NCBI RefSeq assembly: GCF_001613405.1
Contig: NZ_BDCH01000038.1
Coordinates: 1-64,000 of the forward strand
Source: Nocardia crassostreae
GTDB lineage: Bacteria; Actinomycetota; Actinomycetes; Mycobacteriales; Mycobacteriaceae
DNA: 64,000 bases
Direction: 5' to 3'
The first letter of the stretch is position 1; each line of letters starts with the position of its first letter. Shown here one piece after another: positions 1-8,877 of this stretch. Both the position numbers and the translations under genes were made by a program. Under the pieces are notes generated by a model, which worked only from the letters and a program-made list of their open reading frames with translations, was not told where the DNA came from and ran no database searches.

Positions 1-1378
1 CGGTGGCGCGCAGCAGCAGCCGGTGATAGAACTCGTGCCGCGCCAGCACCGGCTGGGTCTTCGCCTCCGGAATGCCCTCGACGTAAGCGCCCTTCTCCAT
101 GGGCATGTCGAGGGTCAGCACGGCCAGGGTGCGGCCGACGGTGTAGATGTCGGAGGCCACCGTGGGCCCGGTCCGCGCGATCTCCGGCGCCTGGAAACCC
201 CTGGTGCCGTACAGATTTCCATACGCCTCGAACTGCGCGACCGCGCCCAGGTCGATGAGCTCCACCCGATCGCTGGTGACCATGATGTTGTCCGGCTTGA
301 GATCGTTGTAGGCCAGCCCCACCGAATGCAGATAGTCCAGCGCCGGAAGCACTTCCAGCACATAGGCAATGGCCTCGGTGACCGGCATGCGCTCGGGTTT
401 GGCGTACTTGTCGAGCAGATCGCGCAGCGAATGCCCGCCCACGTACTCCATGACGATGAACCCGATCGGCTCCCCGTCCGAGCCGGGATGCTCGACGAAG
501 TTGTGGATCTTCACGATGCCGGGATGCACGACCTCCGCCAGGAACTGCCGCTCCGCCACGGCAACGGCCTGCGCCTCCGCGTCACCGGCATGCAGCAGGC
601 CCTTGAGCACCACCCACCGATCGCTCACATTCCGATCGATGGCCAGATAGATCCACCCCAGCCCGCCGTGCGCGATACACCCTTGGATCTCGTACTGCGC
701 CGCCACCCGATCGCCCGGCATGATCGAGGGCCGGAAATCATAAGGCGCCCCGCACGTCTCACAGGTTCCGGTGGTAGTGGCCGCCTTCGTCGCGGTGGCC
801 CGCCCCACCGGCTTCCCGCACCGCCAGCAGAACCGCCGCCCCTCCTTGACCTCCGGATCCGCCAGTACCGCCCGCTCCGGATCCACCGGTTCCACCGCCG
901 GAATCGGCACCAGCCCGGCCCCCAGCCGCCGCACCAGCGGCCGCGGCCGCGTCAGCCGCTGCGTCCGCTGCGACGACGGCCGCGTCGGCGTCCGCCCGTC
1001 CCCGGCGGATTCCGCGGATCCCGCCCCCGGCTGCCCGCTGGTCCCGGACCCCGAAACCCCTTGCTCCGCCCCGGCTTCCGCCGCCTCGCCGTCCGCGTGC
1101 CGCACCGCGGCCCGAGTCTCCTCGGGGCTGTCACCGCCACCCACATCAGCGGCGTGCGCACCGGCGCCTTGGCCACCACGAGTGGTTGCGCGCGTCGCTT
1201 CGCCCGTTGCCGCCCCGCGGCTCGTAGCCCGTGTCGCTGCTCCGCCGTCCTCGTCGCGCGCGGTGGAGTGGCTTGCCTCGCCCGGACTGTCGCCGCGGCC
1301 GGTGATTCGCGTCGGTTCCCCGCCGTCGGCGGATCGGCCTGCGGGGGCGGGAGGTTCGGGTTCGGCGGGTTCGGTCAT
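1..1378 (-). CDS. pknG: Serine/threonine protein kinase PknG (3' end beyond the window)
   Basis: Soluble regulatory kinase that in mycobacteria controls central carbon and nitrogen metabolism by phosphorylating the FHA protein GarA. 459 codons are visible. A low-complexity Thr/Arg-rich N-terminus precedes a rubredoxin-like zinc site with two CxxC knuckles (CWRC, CETC). The kinase domain follows: Gly-rich loop (AHGGLGW), Lys in VVLKG, catalytic YNDLKPDN and a DLG metal site. The C-terminal TPR region lies outside the window. The ATG shares one base with the glnH stop (TGATG), so translation is probably coupled in the glnX-glnH-pknG operon. The N-terminal tail looks longer than in M. tuberculosis and carries three near-repeats of the form TR(A/I)T(S/T/G)RG. 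Confidence 0.95.
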   Translation of the reverse strand, partial: MTEPAEPEPPAPAGRSADGGEPTRITGRGDSPGEASHSTARDEDGGAATRATSRGAATGEATRATTRGGQGAGAHAADVGGGDSPEETRAAVRHADGEAAEAGAEQGVSGSGTSGQPGAGSAESAGDGRTPTRPSSQRTQRLTRPRPLVRRLGAGLVPIPAVEPVDPERAVLADPEVKEGRRFCWRCGKPVGRATATKAATTTGTCETCGAPYDFRPSIMPGDRVAAQYEIQGCIAHGGLGWIYLAIDRNVSDRWVVLKGLLHAGDAEAQAVAVAERQFLAEVVHPGIVKIHNFVEHPGSDGEPIGFIVMEYVGGHSLRDLLDKYAKPERMPVTEAIAYVLEVLPALDYLHSVGLAYNDLKPDNIMVTSDRVELIDLGAVAQFEAYGNLYGTRGFQAPEIARTGPTVASDIYTVGRTLAVLTLDMPMEKGAYVEGIPEAKTQPVLARHEFYHRLLLRAT

Positions 1379-2355
1379 CAGTCCTGGTACCTCGGCAGCG
1401 GTGGTACCCCGGCGTCGCCGAGGACGGCGGACAGCCACTGGCGGTAGAGGCGATTCCAGGTGCCGTCGGCGCGAATGCGTTCCAGGGTGCCGTTCACGGA
1501 GCGGACCAGGTCGTCGGAGTCCTTGGGCATGCCGATCCCGTAGTTCTCGGTGCTCAGGTTGGGACCGACGACCTCGGTGAGCGGGTCCTGGACGGCGAGC
1601 CCGGCGAGAATGGCGTCATCGGTGCTGATGGCGTCGACCTGGCGCTGCTGCAGCACCACCAGGCAGTCGGCCCAGCTGGGGACGGTGAGGATGGAGGCGG
1701 CGGGCTGCTCGCGGCGGATGCGGTCCAGGGACGTGGTGCCGCGGACCACGCACACGCGCTTTCCGGCCAGATCCGCCAGGCCGCCGATGCCCGAATTGCG
1801 GACGGTCAGCACGCGCTGATGCGCCAGCAGATACGGCGTGGAGAACGAAACCCGCTGCCGCCGATCGCAGGTGATGGTCATGGTCTTCACCACCACGTCG
1901 ACGGACTTCTCCTGCAGCGCGCGTTCGCGATCGGCCGAGCCGAGAATGCGGTATTCGATGAGCTCCGGATTGCCGAGCAGATCGCGGGCCAGTTCGCGGG
2001 CGATATCCACGTCGAATCCGGCGAGCGCGCCGGTGGTCGGGTCGCGGAAGCTGAAGAGGTTACTGCCGGGGTCCAGGCCCACCAATAGTCGTCCGCGCGC
2101 GCGGATCGCGGCCACGATCGGCCCGTCCGTACCGGTGGGCCGCAGGCTGGCGGTCGGATCGTCACAGGTCTGGGTGTCCGGCGGCAGCGGTGCGTGCGTC
2201 TGCGCCGGGACGGCTCCCGAGGGCAGCGGCGGTTCGACATAGCTGGGCACCCGGGTGGACGGCGCGGGCGGCGGGTCCTCGGTGCTACAGCCGGTGGCCA
2301 AGGCCAGCGACAACGCGGCCAGCGCCGCGGCCAGAACGAGTCTTCGGCTCCTCAT
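1378..2355 (-). CDS. glnH: Glutamine/amino-acid-binding lipoprotein GlnH
   Basis: Extracytoplasmic solute-binding protein of family SBP_bac_3. In mycobacteria it senses Asp, Glu or Gln and signals through GlnX to PknG. The 325-residue product starts with a lipoprotein signal (MRSRRLVLAA...) ending in lipobox LATGC. The mature part has SBP_3 hallmarks: GTDGPIVAAIRARGRL, SFRDPTTGALAGFDVDIA, and VVKTMTITCDRRQRVSFS. The chosen ATG overlaps the glnX stop as ATGA; a start eight codons upstream would add a stretch that does not fit a signal peptide. It lies between glnX and pknG with overlaps on both sides. Confidence 0.93.
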   Translation of the reverse strand: MRSRRLVLAAALAALSLALATGCSTEDPPPAPSTRVPSYVEPPLPSGAVPAQTHAPLPPDTQTCDDPTASLRPTGTDGPIVAAIRARGRLLVGLDPGSNLFSFRDPTTGALAGFDVDIARELARDLLGNPELIEYRILGSADRERALQEKSVDVVVKTMTITCDRRQRVSFSTPYLLAHQRVLTVRNSGIGGLADLAGKRVCVVRGTTSLDRIRREQPAASILTVPSWADCLVVLQQRQVDAISTDDAILAGLAVQDPLTEVVGPNLSTENYGIGMPKDSDDLVRSVNGTLERIRADGTWNRLYRQWLSAVLGDAGVPPLPRYQD

Positions 2356-3683
2356 CGGTACTCCCGTAGTCGCGGCCACAGCCCGGCGGCAATGAAGACC
2401 GCCGCCGCGGTGCTGAGCACCAGGGCGCCCGGCGCCAGCAGATCGAGCGTGCGGGCGGCATGGGAGGTATTGGTGCGCAACATGTTCCGGCTGTCGGTAA
2501 TGCCGTCGGCGAGCGCCCGGTCGAGGGCGTCCACCTGGGCGGTGGCCTCATTGGCCCCCGGACCGGTGGCCACCGCGCCCGCGCCGATGAAATCGCCCCG
2601 GGTCAGGGCCTCGTTCATGCGCTGATGCGCGGCCAGCCAGCGGCCCAGGGCGGCGGTGGCGGTGGTGACGTCCTTCGCGCCCGGCGCATCGGCCGGATAT
2701 CCGGCCAGGATCGTCTTCAACTCGCCGGTGGCCTCGTCGAAGGTGCGGTCGTATTCGCTGCTGGTATCGCGGCGCACCAGTTTCAGCGTCTCCGCGGTGC
2801 GCGCCTGCTGCGCCAGAATCCGGCTCTCGGTGAGCGCCTTGGCGGGAATGCTCCCGAAATCCCGCGAATGCGTCGTGGCGACCGCCGAGATGACGCCCGC
2901 GATGACCGTCCAGGACAGCAGCACCACCATGGTCCCGGTGGCCAGCAGCAGACCCGCATTGAGCACCCGGTGCCAGCGCCGGAACAGGAACCACTGCGCC
3001 GCCACCAGCGCGCCCACCGCCAGCAGCGGCAGCACGATGGCGGGCCACGGCGGGCGCACATGATTGCGCTGGGTGGCGGTAATGGCCTCGGACCGATGCT
3101 CCTGCAGTTCCTGCGCCATCGGCAGCATGGTCGCCTGCATGAGATTGGAGGCCTCGCTGAGATAGGCCGCCCCGACCGGGAAACCGCTGCGGTTGTTGGC
3201 GCGCGCGGTCTCCACCAGCCCGCAGTACACGGGTATCCCGGTGCCGATACCGGTGCGCAGATGGGTATCGGAGTCCCCGCCGGTCCGATTGGACTGGGTC
3301 ACCAGTTCGGCCGCCGCCTCGCCGACGGCCTGGTTGTACCGGTCGCGTACGGCCTTCGGTTCGAGCCCGCCGGAGATGAAGGCCGTACCGGCGGAGGCGT
3401 CGGCCACCGACAGCGCGGTGTAGAGCCGCTGTGCGGAGTAGGCGTCCGGTTCGGCCTGCACCAGCAGGACGTCCAGGGCGTGTTGCCGATCGTTCACCGC
3501 CGCCGCGGTGACCACGCCCGCAGCCACGCACATACTCAGCAGAATCAAACCGACCGCAATCAATTTGGCCGGTGAGGACTGCGCGAAAGTCTTCAGTTCG
3601 GTGGTCGCGAGACGTTCGCGGACGGCGGCGGCTGCGGCGCGCGGTGACAGCTCATCGAGCCGCAACTGCTCGGTGCGAGCCAT
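2352..3683 (-). CDS. glnX: Membrane sensor protein GlnX
   Basis: Integral membrane protein of 443 residues that links periplasmic GlnH to cytoplasmic PknG. Hydrophobic segments occur near residues 43-65, 213-232, 240-262 and 415-437, so an extracytoplasmic loop lies between the first two and another between the third and last. The ATG at 3683 is preceded by GGGAGG at good spacing; a GTG two codons earlier would overlap that ribosome site. First gene of the three-gene operon, divergent from mutT3 across a 76-base gap that should hold both promoters. Identification rests on operon context and topology more than on sequence motifs. Confidence 0.88.
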   Translation of the reverse strand: MARTEQLRLDELSPRAAAAAVRERLATTELKTFAQSSPAKLIAVGLILLSMCVAAGVVTAAAVNDRQHALDVLLVQAEPDAYSAQRLYTALSVADASAGTAFISGGLEPKAVRDRYNQAVGEAAAELVTQSNRTGGDSDTHLRTGIGTGIPVYCGLVETARANNRSGFPVGAAYLSEASNLMQATMLPMAQELQEHRSEAITATQRNHVRPPWPAIVLPLLAVGALVAAQWFLFRRWHRVLNAGLLLATGTMVVLLSWTVIAGVISAVATTHSRDFGSIPAKALTESRILAQQARTAETLKLVRRDTSSEYDRTFDEATGELKTILAGYPADAPGAKDVTTATAALGRWLAAHQRMNEALTRGDFIGAGAVATGPGANEATAQVDALDRALADGITDSRNMLRTNTSHAARTLDLLAPGALVLSTAAAVFIAAGLWPRLREYR

Positions 3684-3759
3684 GCTCACCTCCCACTTAC
3701 CGAAAACGAACGCTCGACTGGTTGCTGTCGATTGAGCTTATTGTGGACTTACCGATGCC

Positions 3760-4488
3760 GTGACGCGGGAACACCCGCCGGTCCGCACGGCGGATTCGAG
3801 GATGGGATCGAGTATTCGTGGTGATGGCGACGGCTGGTCGAAAAGTCCCGACGGCACCCGGCACTGGGGCCGCTTCGGAGCTGCTGGACTGTTGCTGCGC
3901 GCACCGCTCACCACCGGCGGCTCGGCCGTCCTGCTCCAGCACCGCGCCGCGTGGAGCCATCAGGGCGGCACCTGGGCGCTGCCCGGCGGGGCTCGCGACA
4001 GTCATGAGACCAGCGTGCACGCCGCCGTCCGCGAAGCCGAGGAAGAGGCGGGCATTACCGCCGGATCCATCCGGGTGCGCGGTGAACGGGTGACCGCCAC
4101 CGCGCCCAGCGGCTGGACGTACACCACGGTCATCGCCGATGCCGCCGCCCCGCTGCGCACCCGCGGCAATATGGAGAGCCGCGAACTGGCGTGGATTCCC
4201 GAGGACGAGGTGGACGCCCGCGAGTTGCATCCCGGCTTCGCCGCCGCCTGGCCCTCCCTGCGCGCGACGCCGATCGGCGTCAGTCTCGACGGCCTCGCGG
4301 ATCCGGACACGGTGGCGGCCGCATTGCCACGCACCCTGGATCTGGCCGGGGAGGGGTTGGTCTGGTTGCACGCCAATGGCAACGGGCACGGCCGCACCGC
4401 GCGGATAACGGCCGCCGATCCACCCGCCGAACCGACCGATTTGGCCGGAAATGTGTTGTTGCTCACCTTGGATCAAGTGTTGTCTTGA
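3760..4488 (+). CDS. mutT3: NUDIX hydrolase, MutT3-like
   Basis: Probable nucleotide-pool sanitising NUDIX hydrolase. The Nudix box is complete: Gly-Gly-Ala then Glu, RE and EEAGI (GARDSHETS...REAEEEAGI). Residues WSHQGGTWALPGG before it match actinobacterial MutT3. The 242-residue frame opens with GTG at 3760 without a convincing ribosome site; the conserved part begins near RGDGDGW, so a later start is possible. It is divergent from glnX and is followed after only four bases by the molybdopterin oxidoreductase, so the two are probably co-transcribed. The substrate is not shown by the sequence. Confidence 0.88.
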   Translation: MTREHPPVRTADSRMGSSIRGDGDGWSKSPDGTRHWGRFGAAGLLLRAPLTTGGSAVLLQHRAAWSHQGGTWALPGGARDSHETSVHAAVREAEEEAGITAGSIRVRGERVTATAPSGWTYTTVIADAAAPLRTRGNMESRELAWIPEDEVDARELHPGFAAAWPSLRATPIGVSLDGLADPDTVAAALPRTLDLAGEGLVWLHANGNGHGRTARITAADPPAEPTDLAGNVLLLTLDQVLS

Positions 4489-4492
4489 GGGC

Positions 4493-6694
4493 GTGAGCAT
4501 CCGTGAGGTTCCCACCTACTGCCGGATCTGCGAACCGCTCTGCGGGCTGATCGCCACCGTCGAGGACGGCAAGCTGGTGCGCTTGCGCGCCGACAAGGCG
4601 CATCCGCTGTCCCAGGGCACGGCCTGCCCGAAGGGCATCGCCTTCACCGATATCCAGAACGACCCCGATCGCGTGCTGCACCCGCTGCGGCGGCGGCCCG
4701 ACGGCGAATTCGAACGCGTCTCCTGGGATACCGCCCTGGACGAGATCGGCGCGCGCCTGCGCACGCTCATTCGCGAGCACGGTCGCGAAAGCCTCGGCTG
4801 GTATTTCGGCAATCCCGCCACGTTCTCCTATTCGCACACCCTGTGGATAGTGGGGTTCCAGCTCGCCGCGGGCCTGCGCCACGTGTATTCGGCGGGCTCC
4901 CAGGACATCAACAATCGTTTCGTCGCCAGCCATCTGCTCTACGGTTCGCTCACCTCGGTGCCCGTCCCCGATCTGGACCGCACCGATTTCCTGCTCATGA
5001 TCGGCGCGAATCCGCTGGTCTCGCACGGCAGTGCGGTCAGCGCGCCGCGAATTCGGGAGAAGCTCACCGCCATTCCCAAGCGCGGGGGCCGGGTGGTGGT
5101 CGTGGATCCGCGCCGCACCGAGACCGCCCGCCTGTTCGAGCATGTCGGCATCCGGCCCGACGGTGACGCCTGGCTGCTCGCGTCCCTACTGCACGTGATC
5201 TTCGCCGAGGGCCTGGAGGACCGCTCGGCATTGCGGCGGCAAGCCGCTGGAGTCAGCGAATTGCGCAGGGCCGTGGTCCGATTCACTCCCGAAGCCACCG
5301 CCGCCGTCACCGGTCTGGATCCGGATCGCGTGCGCGCCCTGGCCCGGGATCTCGCGCGCGCCGACTCCGCCGCCGTCTACGGCCGCACCGGCACCTGCCT
5401 GGGCCGCCACGCCACCCTGGTCGCCTTCCTGATCGATGCCCTCGCCCTGGTGACCGGCAATCTGGATCGGCCCGGCGGCAGCGTCTTCGGCAAGGAACTG
5501 GTGGCCGTCTCCAAGCTCAATGCCCGCCTGGGGTTGATCGGTTACGGCAAAACCCGTTCCCGCATAGGCGATTTCCCGGATGTGCTGGGCACTTTCCCGG
5601 CGGCCGTCATGGCCAAGGAGATTCTGACGCCCGGTCCGGGGCGCCTGCGCGCCCTGTTCACCTCGGCGGGCAATCCGGCTTCCTCGGTCCCCAATACCCG
5701 CGAATTGTCCACAGCCCTGTCCCAACTCGACCTGTTCGTGTCGATAGACCTCTATGTCAACGACACCAACCGGCTGGCCGACTACATCCTGCCCGCGACC
5801 ACCTTCCTGGAACGCGACGATCTCCCACTCCCGTTCACCGCGCTGGCTCCGACCCCGTACACCCAGTACACCGAGCGGGTCGTGGAACCGTACGGCGAAG
5901 CCAGGGAGGAATGGCAGATCATCGACGCCATCGCGACGCGAATCGGCATCCAGCCCTTCGTCCTCGGCCCCGCCCGTCCGGCCGGACGGGTGCTGAGCGG
6001 GCTACGCCGTCTCCCCGGCGGTTCCGCGGCTCGCCCCACCCCCACCCTGCTGGCCGATCTGGCCCTGCGCACCGGCCCGTACGGCGACTGGTTCGGCCTG
6101 CGCCCGGGCGGTCTCAGCCTGCGCATGCTGCGGCGGCATCCGCACGGCATCGTGCTGGCCGACGCCATCGCCACGGGAGTGCGCCGGGAAGTCGTGCAGC
6201 ACAAGGGGAATCGCGTGCAGCTGGCTCCCGAGGAGATTCTCGCCGAATTGCGGACCCTCAGCTCTCCGCCCTCGGACCCGTCCTATCCGCTGCGGGTGAT
6301 CGGCATGCGCGAGTTGAAATCCCACAACTCCTGGATGCACAACTCCGAACTGCTCATGCGCGGCGCGCGCGACCACACCGCCCGCATCCATCCCAAAGAC
6401 GCTGCCGCATCGGGTATCTCCGACGGCGATCGCTGCCGGGTGACCTCACCCAACGGCTCGATCGAGGTGACCGCCCACCTCACCGAGGACATGACCGAGG
6501 GCACGGTGGCCATTCCGCACGGCTGGGGTCATCGCGGCGGCTGGCAGCGGGCCAATGCCGCGGGCGGCGCCAATGTCAACGACCTCATGTCCACGGCCAC
6601 AACGGATGTGGAACGCCTGGCGGGCATGTCCAACCTCAATGGCGTGCCCATCCGCCTGGACCCGGTGGCCGTTGCCGCCGCGCCCGGGGACTAG
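4493..6694 (+). CDS. Molybdopterin-dependent oxidoreductase (bis-MGD family, [4Fe-4S] N-terminus)
   Basis: Large catalytic subunit of the DMSO reductase superfamily, 733 residues. C10, C13, C17 and C45 form the [4Fe-4S] ligand set (YCRICEPLC, TACPKG). Later blocks fit cofactor binding: LMIGANPLVSHG, VVVVDPRRTETA, FTSAGNPASSVPNT and the C-terminal MNGD-like domain with RELKSHNSWMHN and AIPHGWGHRGGW. No twin-arginine signal is seen, so it is probably cytoplasmic. GTG start chosen because GAGGG precedes it and the Cys motif follows at the usual distance. No electron-transfer partner lies beside it. It resembles the unassigned M. tuberculosis Rv0197 type rather than a classical formate dehydrogenase; substrate unknown. 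Its stop overlaps the convergent thiE stop at CTAG. Confidence 0.88.
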   Translation: MSIREVPTYCRICEPLCGLIATVEDGKLVRLRADKAHPLSQGTACPKGIAFTDIQNDPDRVLHPLRRRPDGEFERVSWDTALDEIGARLRTLIREHGRESLGWYFGNPATFSYSHTLWIVGFQLAAGLRHVYSAGSQDINNRFVASHLLYGSLTSVPVPDLDRTDFLLMIGANPLVSHGSAVSAPRIREKLTAIPKRGGRVVVVDPRRTETARLFEHVGIRPDGDAWLLASLLHVIFAEGLEDRSALRRQAAGVSELRRAVVRFTPEATAAVTGLDPDRVRALARDLARADSAAVYGRTGTCLGRHATLVAFLIDALALVTGNLDRPGGSVFGKELVAVSKLNARLGLIGYGKTRSRIGDFPDVLGTFPAAVMAKEILTPGPGRLRALFTSAGNPASSVPNTRELSTALSQLDLFVSIDLYVNDTNRLADYILPATTFLERDDLPLPFTALAPTPYTQYTERVVEPYGEAREEWQIIDAIATRIGIQPFVLGPARPAGRVLSGLRRLPGGSAARPTPTLLADLALRTGPYGDWFGLRPGGLSLRMLRRHPHGIVLADAIATGVRREVVQHKGNRVQLAPEEILAELRTLSSPPSDPSYPLRVIGMRELKSHNSWMHNSELLMRGARDHTARIHPKDAAASGISDGDRCRVTSPNGSIEVTAHLTEDMTEGTVAIPHGWGHRGGWQRANAAGGANVNDLMSTATTDVERLAGMSNLNGVPIRLDPVAVAAAPGD

Positions 6695-7395
6695 TGGCCG
6701 ACGTTGTCGAGCAGGCGCTGCTTGAGGGCGCGCGCCGCGGCCTCGGGATCACGGGCATCGGTAATGGCGCGGACCACCACGACGCGGGTCGCCCCGGCCG
6801 ACAGGACTTCCTGCATGTGCTCGTCGTCGATGCCGCCGATGGCGAACCACGGACGGTGCGTGTGCGATTCGGCGGTCGAGCGGACCAGCTCGAGCCCGGA
6901 GGGCTGACGGCCGGGTTTGGTGGGCGTCGCATAGACGGGCCCGGTGCAGAAGTAATCGATGTGCTCGTCGATGGCCGCCAGTCCGGCCTGCGCGCGATTA
7001 TTGGTGGAGCGGCCGATCACCACGTCCGGCCCGAGCAGGCGGCGCGCATACCAGGGCGGTAGATCGTTCTGCCCGAGATGCAGGACGTCCGCGCCCGCGG
7101 CGAAGGCGACATCGGCGCGATCGTTCACCGCGACCAGTGCGCCGTGGCGACGGGCGGCGGCCTTCAATTCGGCCAGCGCGCCGAGTTCGGCCTTGGCCTC
7201 GAGCGGGCCGAACTGCTTCTCCCCGGGCGAACCCTTGTCGCGCAGCTGGATGATGTCGACGCCACCGGCCAGGGCCGCTTCGGCGAATCGGGCCAGGTCG
7301 CCCTTCTCCCGGCGGGCATCGGTGCACAGGTACAGCCGGGCGCTGGCCAGGCGTTCCCGCGGTGGTACTGGCCGGTTCGGGTGGGAGGGTTGCAC
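6691..7395 (-). CDS. thiE: Thiamine-phosphate synthase
   Basis: Joins HMP-pyrophosphate to the thiazole phosphate to give thiamine monophosphate, in the cytoplasm. The TIM-barrel enzyme shows DIIQLRDKG, VNDRADVAFAAGADVLHLGQ, IGRSTN, DYFCTGPVYATPTKPGR and WFAIGGI. Length 234, typical for the family. It starts with GTG; the conserved core begins at ARLYLCTDARR. Divergent from thiO-thiS-thiG across 136 bases and convergent with the preceding oxidoreductase, sharing a 4-base CTAG stop overlap. Confidence 0.95.
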   Translation of the reverse strand: MQPSHPNRPVPPRERLASARLYLCTDARREKGDLARFAEAALAGGVDIIQLRDKGSPGEKQFGPLEAKAELGALAELKAAARRHGALVAVNDRADVAFAAGADVLHLGQNDLPPWYARRLLGPDVVIGRSTNNRAQAGLAAIDEHIDYFCTGPVYATPTKPGRQPSGLELVRSTAESHTHRPWFAIGGIDDEHMQEVLSAGATRVVVVRAITDARDPEAAARALKQRLLDNVGH

Positions 7396-7402
7396 CCGTC
7401 AA

Positions 7403-7421
7403 ACGGTAGTCGCGCTACCGT
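7403..7421. promoter_or_regulatory. Inverted repeat between thiE and thiO
   Basis: Perfect 7-base arms ACGGTAG and CTACCGT around a 5-base centre, in the 136-base divergent spacer eight bases from the thiE start. It could be an operator or a 5' hairpin. The CTGAGA and TGAACCTGA signatures of a TPP riboswitch are absent here, so these thi genes are not obviously under direct TPP control. Confidence 0.35.
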
Positions 7422-7531
7422 GGAACGCGCGACGCGCCCGTCGGACGAACTTCGCTCCGGCGCAGAACACGAATTCTTCAGCGCGGCGTCTGTGCAGGTC
7501 CGGGGTGATCCGGGCGAGTGAGGTGGAATCG

Positions 7532-8668
7532 ATGCGGACACTGGCCGTCGTGGGCGGCGGTGTGATCGGGCTGTCGGCGGCCTGGCGTGCGGCCGAGGCG
7601 GGCTGGACGGTCACGCTGTATGACCCCGCACTCGGAACCGGAGCCTCCTGGGTGGCAGGCGGCATGCTCGCCCCACTCTCGGAGGGCTGGCCCGGCGAGG
7701 ACGACGCGCTGGAATTCGGCACCGCCTCCCTGGCCCGCTGGCCGGACTTCGCGACCCGCCTGCGAGCGCGCACCGGCGTGGACGTCTTCACCGCCGCGCA
7801 GACCTTGACGGTGGCCCTCGATGCCGCCGATGCCGCGGATCTGCGCACCATCGCCGAGTGGGTGAACGCCCACGACCTGTCCCTTCCGGTGAGCGAGCCC
7901 GCTGCCGACGACCGGTCCCGCTCGGATTCGAGGAGTGAGCTGCGACTGCTGGATCGGGCGGGAGTTCGCGCCGCGGAGCCGAGTCTGGGGCGCGGCATCC
8001 GGGCCGGATTGCTGTCCACGTCCGAACCGGCGGTGGACAATCGCGCCCTCGTGACGGCCTTGCGAGAGGCGTGCGCCGCCGTAGGAGTCGAGGTGCGCGC
8101 CGAAAAGGTGCGAGCGCTATCGGATCTGCCGCACGATCGCATCGTGCTGGCGGCCGGTGCGGCCTCCGCCGACCTGTGGCCGGGCCTGCCGGTGCGCCCG
8201 GTGAAGGGCGAGATTCTGCGCCTGCGCCGCCGCCCGAGCGCACCGCCGCCGCCCCGCAGCGTGATTCGGGCCCGCGTGCACGGCCGCCCCATCTATCTGG
8301 TGCCGCGCCAGGACGGGATCGTCCTGGGCGCGACCCAATACGAGGCGGGTTTCGATACCGCCGTGACCGTCGCCGGGGTCCGCGATCTCATCACCGATGC
8401 CGAGACCGTTTTCCCGGGGATCGGCGAATATGAGTTCGCGGAGGCCATCGCGGGTTCGCGCCCCGGCTCACCGGACAATCTGCCCCTGCTCGGCCCTCTC
8501 GACGAGCGCGTGATCGCCGCGACCGGGCACGGCCGGAATGGAATTCTCGGCGTCCCGGTTACTGCTGACGCCGTGCTCGCTCTACTGGCGGATACCGAGC
8601 TGCCCGCAGCGCGCGCCGCGGCCCCCGGCCGCTTCGCCACCCCGATTTCCCGAGGAGGAGTTCGATGA
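7532..8668 (+). CDS. thiO: Glycine oxidase ThiO
   Basis: FAD enzyme that oxidises glycine to the imine used for thiazole synthesis. The ATG at 7532 gives MRTLAVVGGGVIGLSAAW, a Rossmann GxGxxG with the FAD site at the extreme N-terminus; the frame upstream is open but not conserved. Further DAO-family blocks are GGMLAPLSE, VRPVKGEILRLR, IYLVPRQDGIVLGATQYEAGFD and ATGHGRNGIL. 378 residues. First gene of thiO-thiS-thiG; its stop overlaps the thiS start as ATGA. Confidence 0.95.
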   Translation: MRTLAVVGGGVIGLSAAWRAAEAGWTVTLYDPALGTGASWVAGGMLAPLSEGWPGEDDALEFGTASLARWPDFATRLRARTGVDVFTAAQTLTVALDAADAADLRTIAEWVNAHDLSLPVSEPAADDRSRSDSRSELRLLDRAGVRAAEPSLGRGIRAGLLSTSEPAVDNRALVTALREACAAVGVEVRAEKVRALSDLPHDRIVLAAGAASADLWPGLPVRPVKGEILRLRRRPSAPPPPRSVIRARVHGRPIYLVPRQDGIVLGATQYEAGFDTAVTVAGVRDLITDAETVFPGIGEYEFAEAIAGSRPGSPDNLPLLGPLDERVIAATGHGRNGILGVPVTADAVLALLADTELPAARAAAPGRFATPISRGGVR

Positions 8669-8877
8669 CAGCAATCCCGATCGGCGTCACCGTCAACGGT
8701 GCGGATCACCAGTTCGCCGAACCTCCGACGGTGCGTGAGCTGCTGGAGACCCTGAACCTGCCCTGTCAGGGTGTCGCGGTGGCCGTCGACGGCGCCCTGT
8801 TCCCCAAGTCCCGCTGGGACGAGCGGGTCGGCCGGGGCTGGGAGATCGAGGTGCTGACGGCGGTGCAGGGTGGCTGA
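8665..8877 (+). CDS. thiS: Sulfur carrier protein ThiS
   Basis: Small ubiquitin-fold carrier whose C-terminal glycine is thiocarboxylated and donates sulfur for the thiazole ring. 70 residues ending in GG, as required. Sequence features IGVTVNG, TVRELLETL and VAVAVDG are typical. It overlaps thiO by four bases and thiG by eight, so the three proteins are translationally coupled. No thiF adenylyltransferase lies in this cluster; that activity must come from elsewhere. Confidence 0.95.
   Translation: MTAIPIGVTVNGADHQFAEPPTVRELLETLNLPCQGVAVAVDGALFPKSRWDERVGRGWEIEVLTAVQGG

Noticed and set aside
7396..7531. A TPP riboswitch upstream of thiO
   Set aside because: The CTGAGA and TGAACCTGA blocks are missing on both strands; only a short inverted repeat is present.
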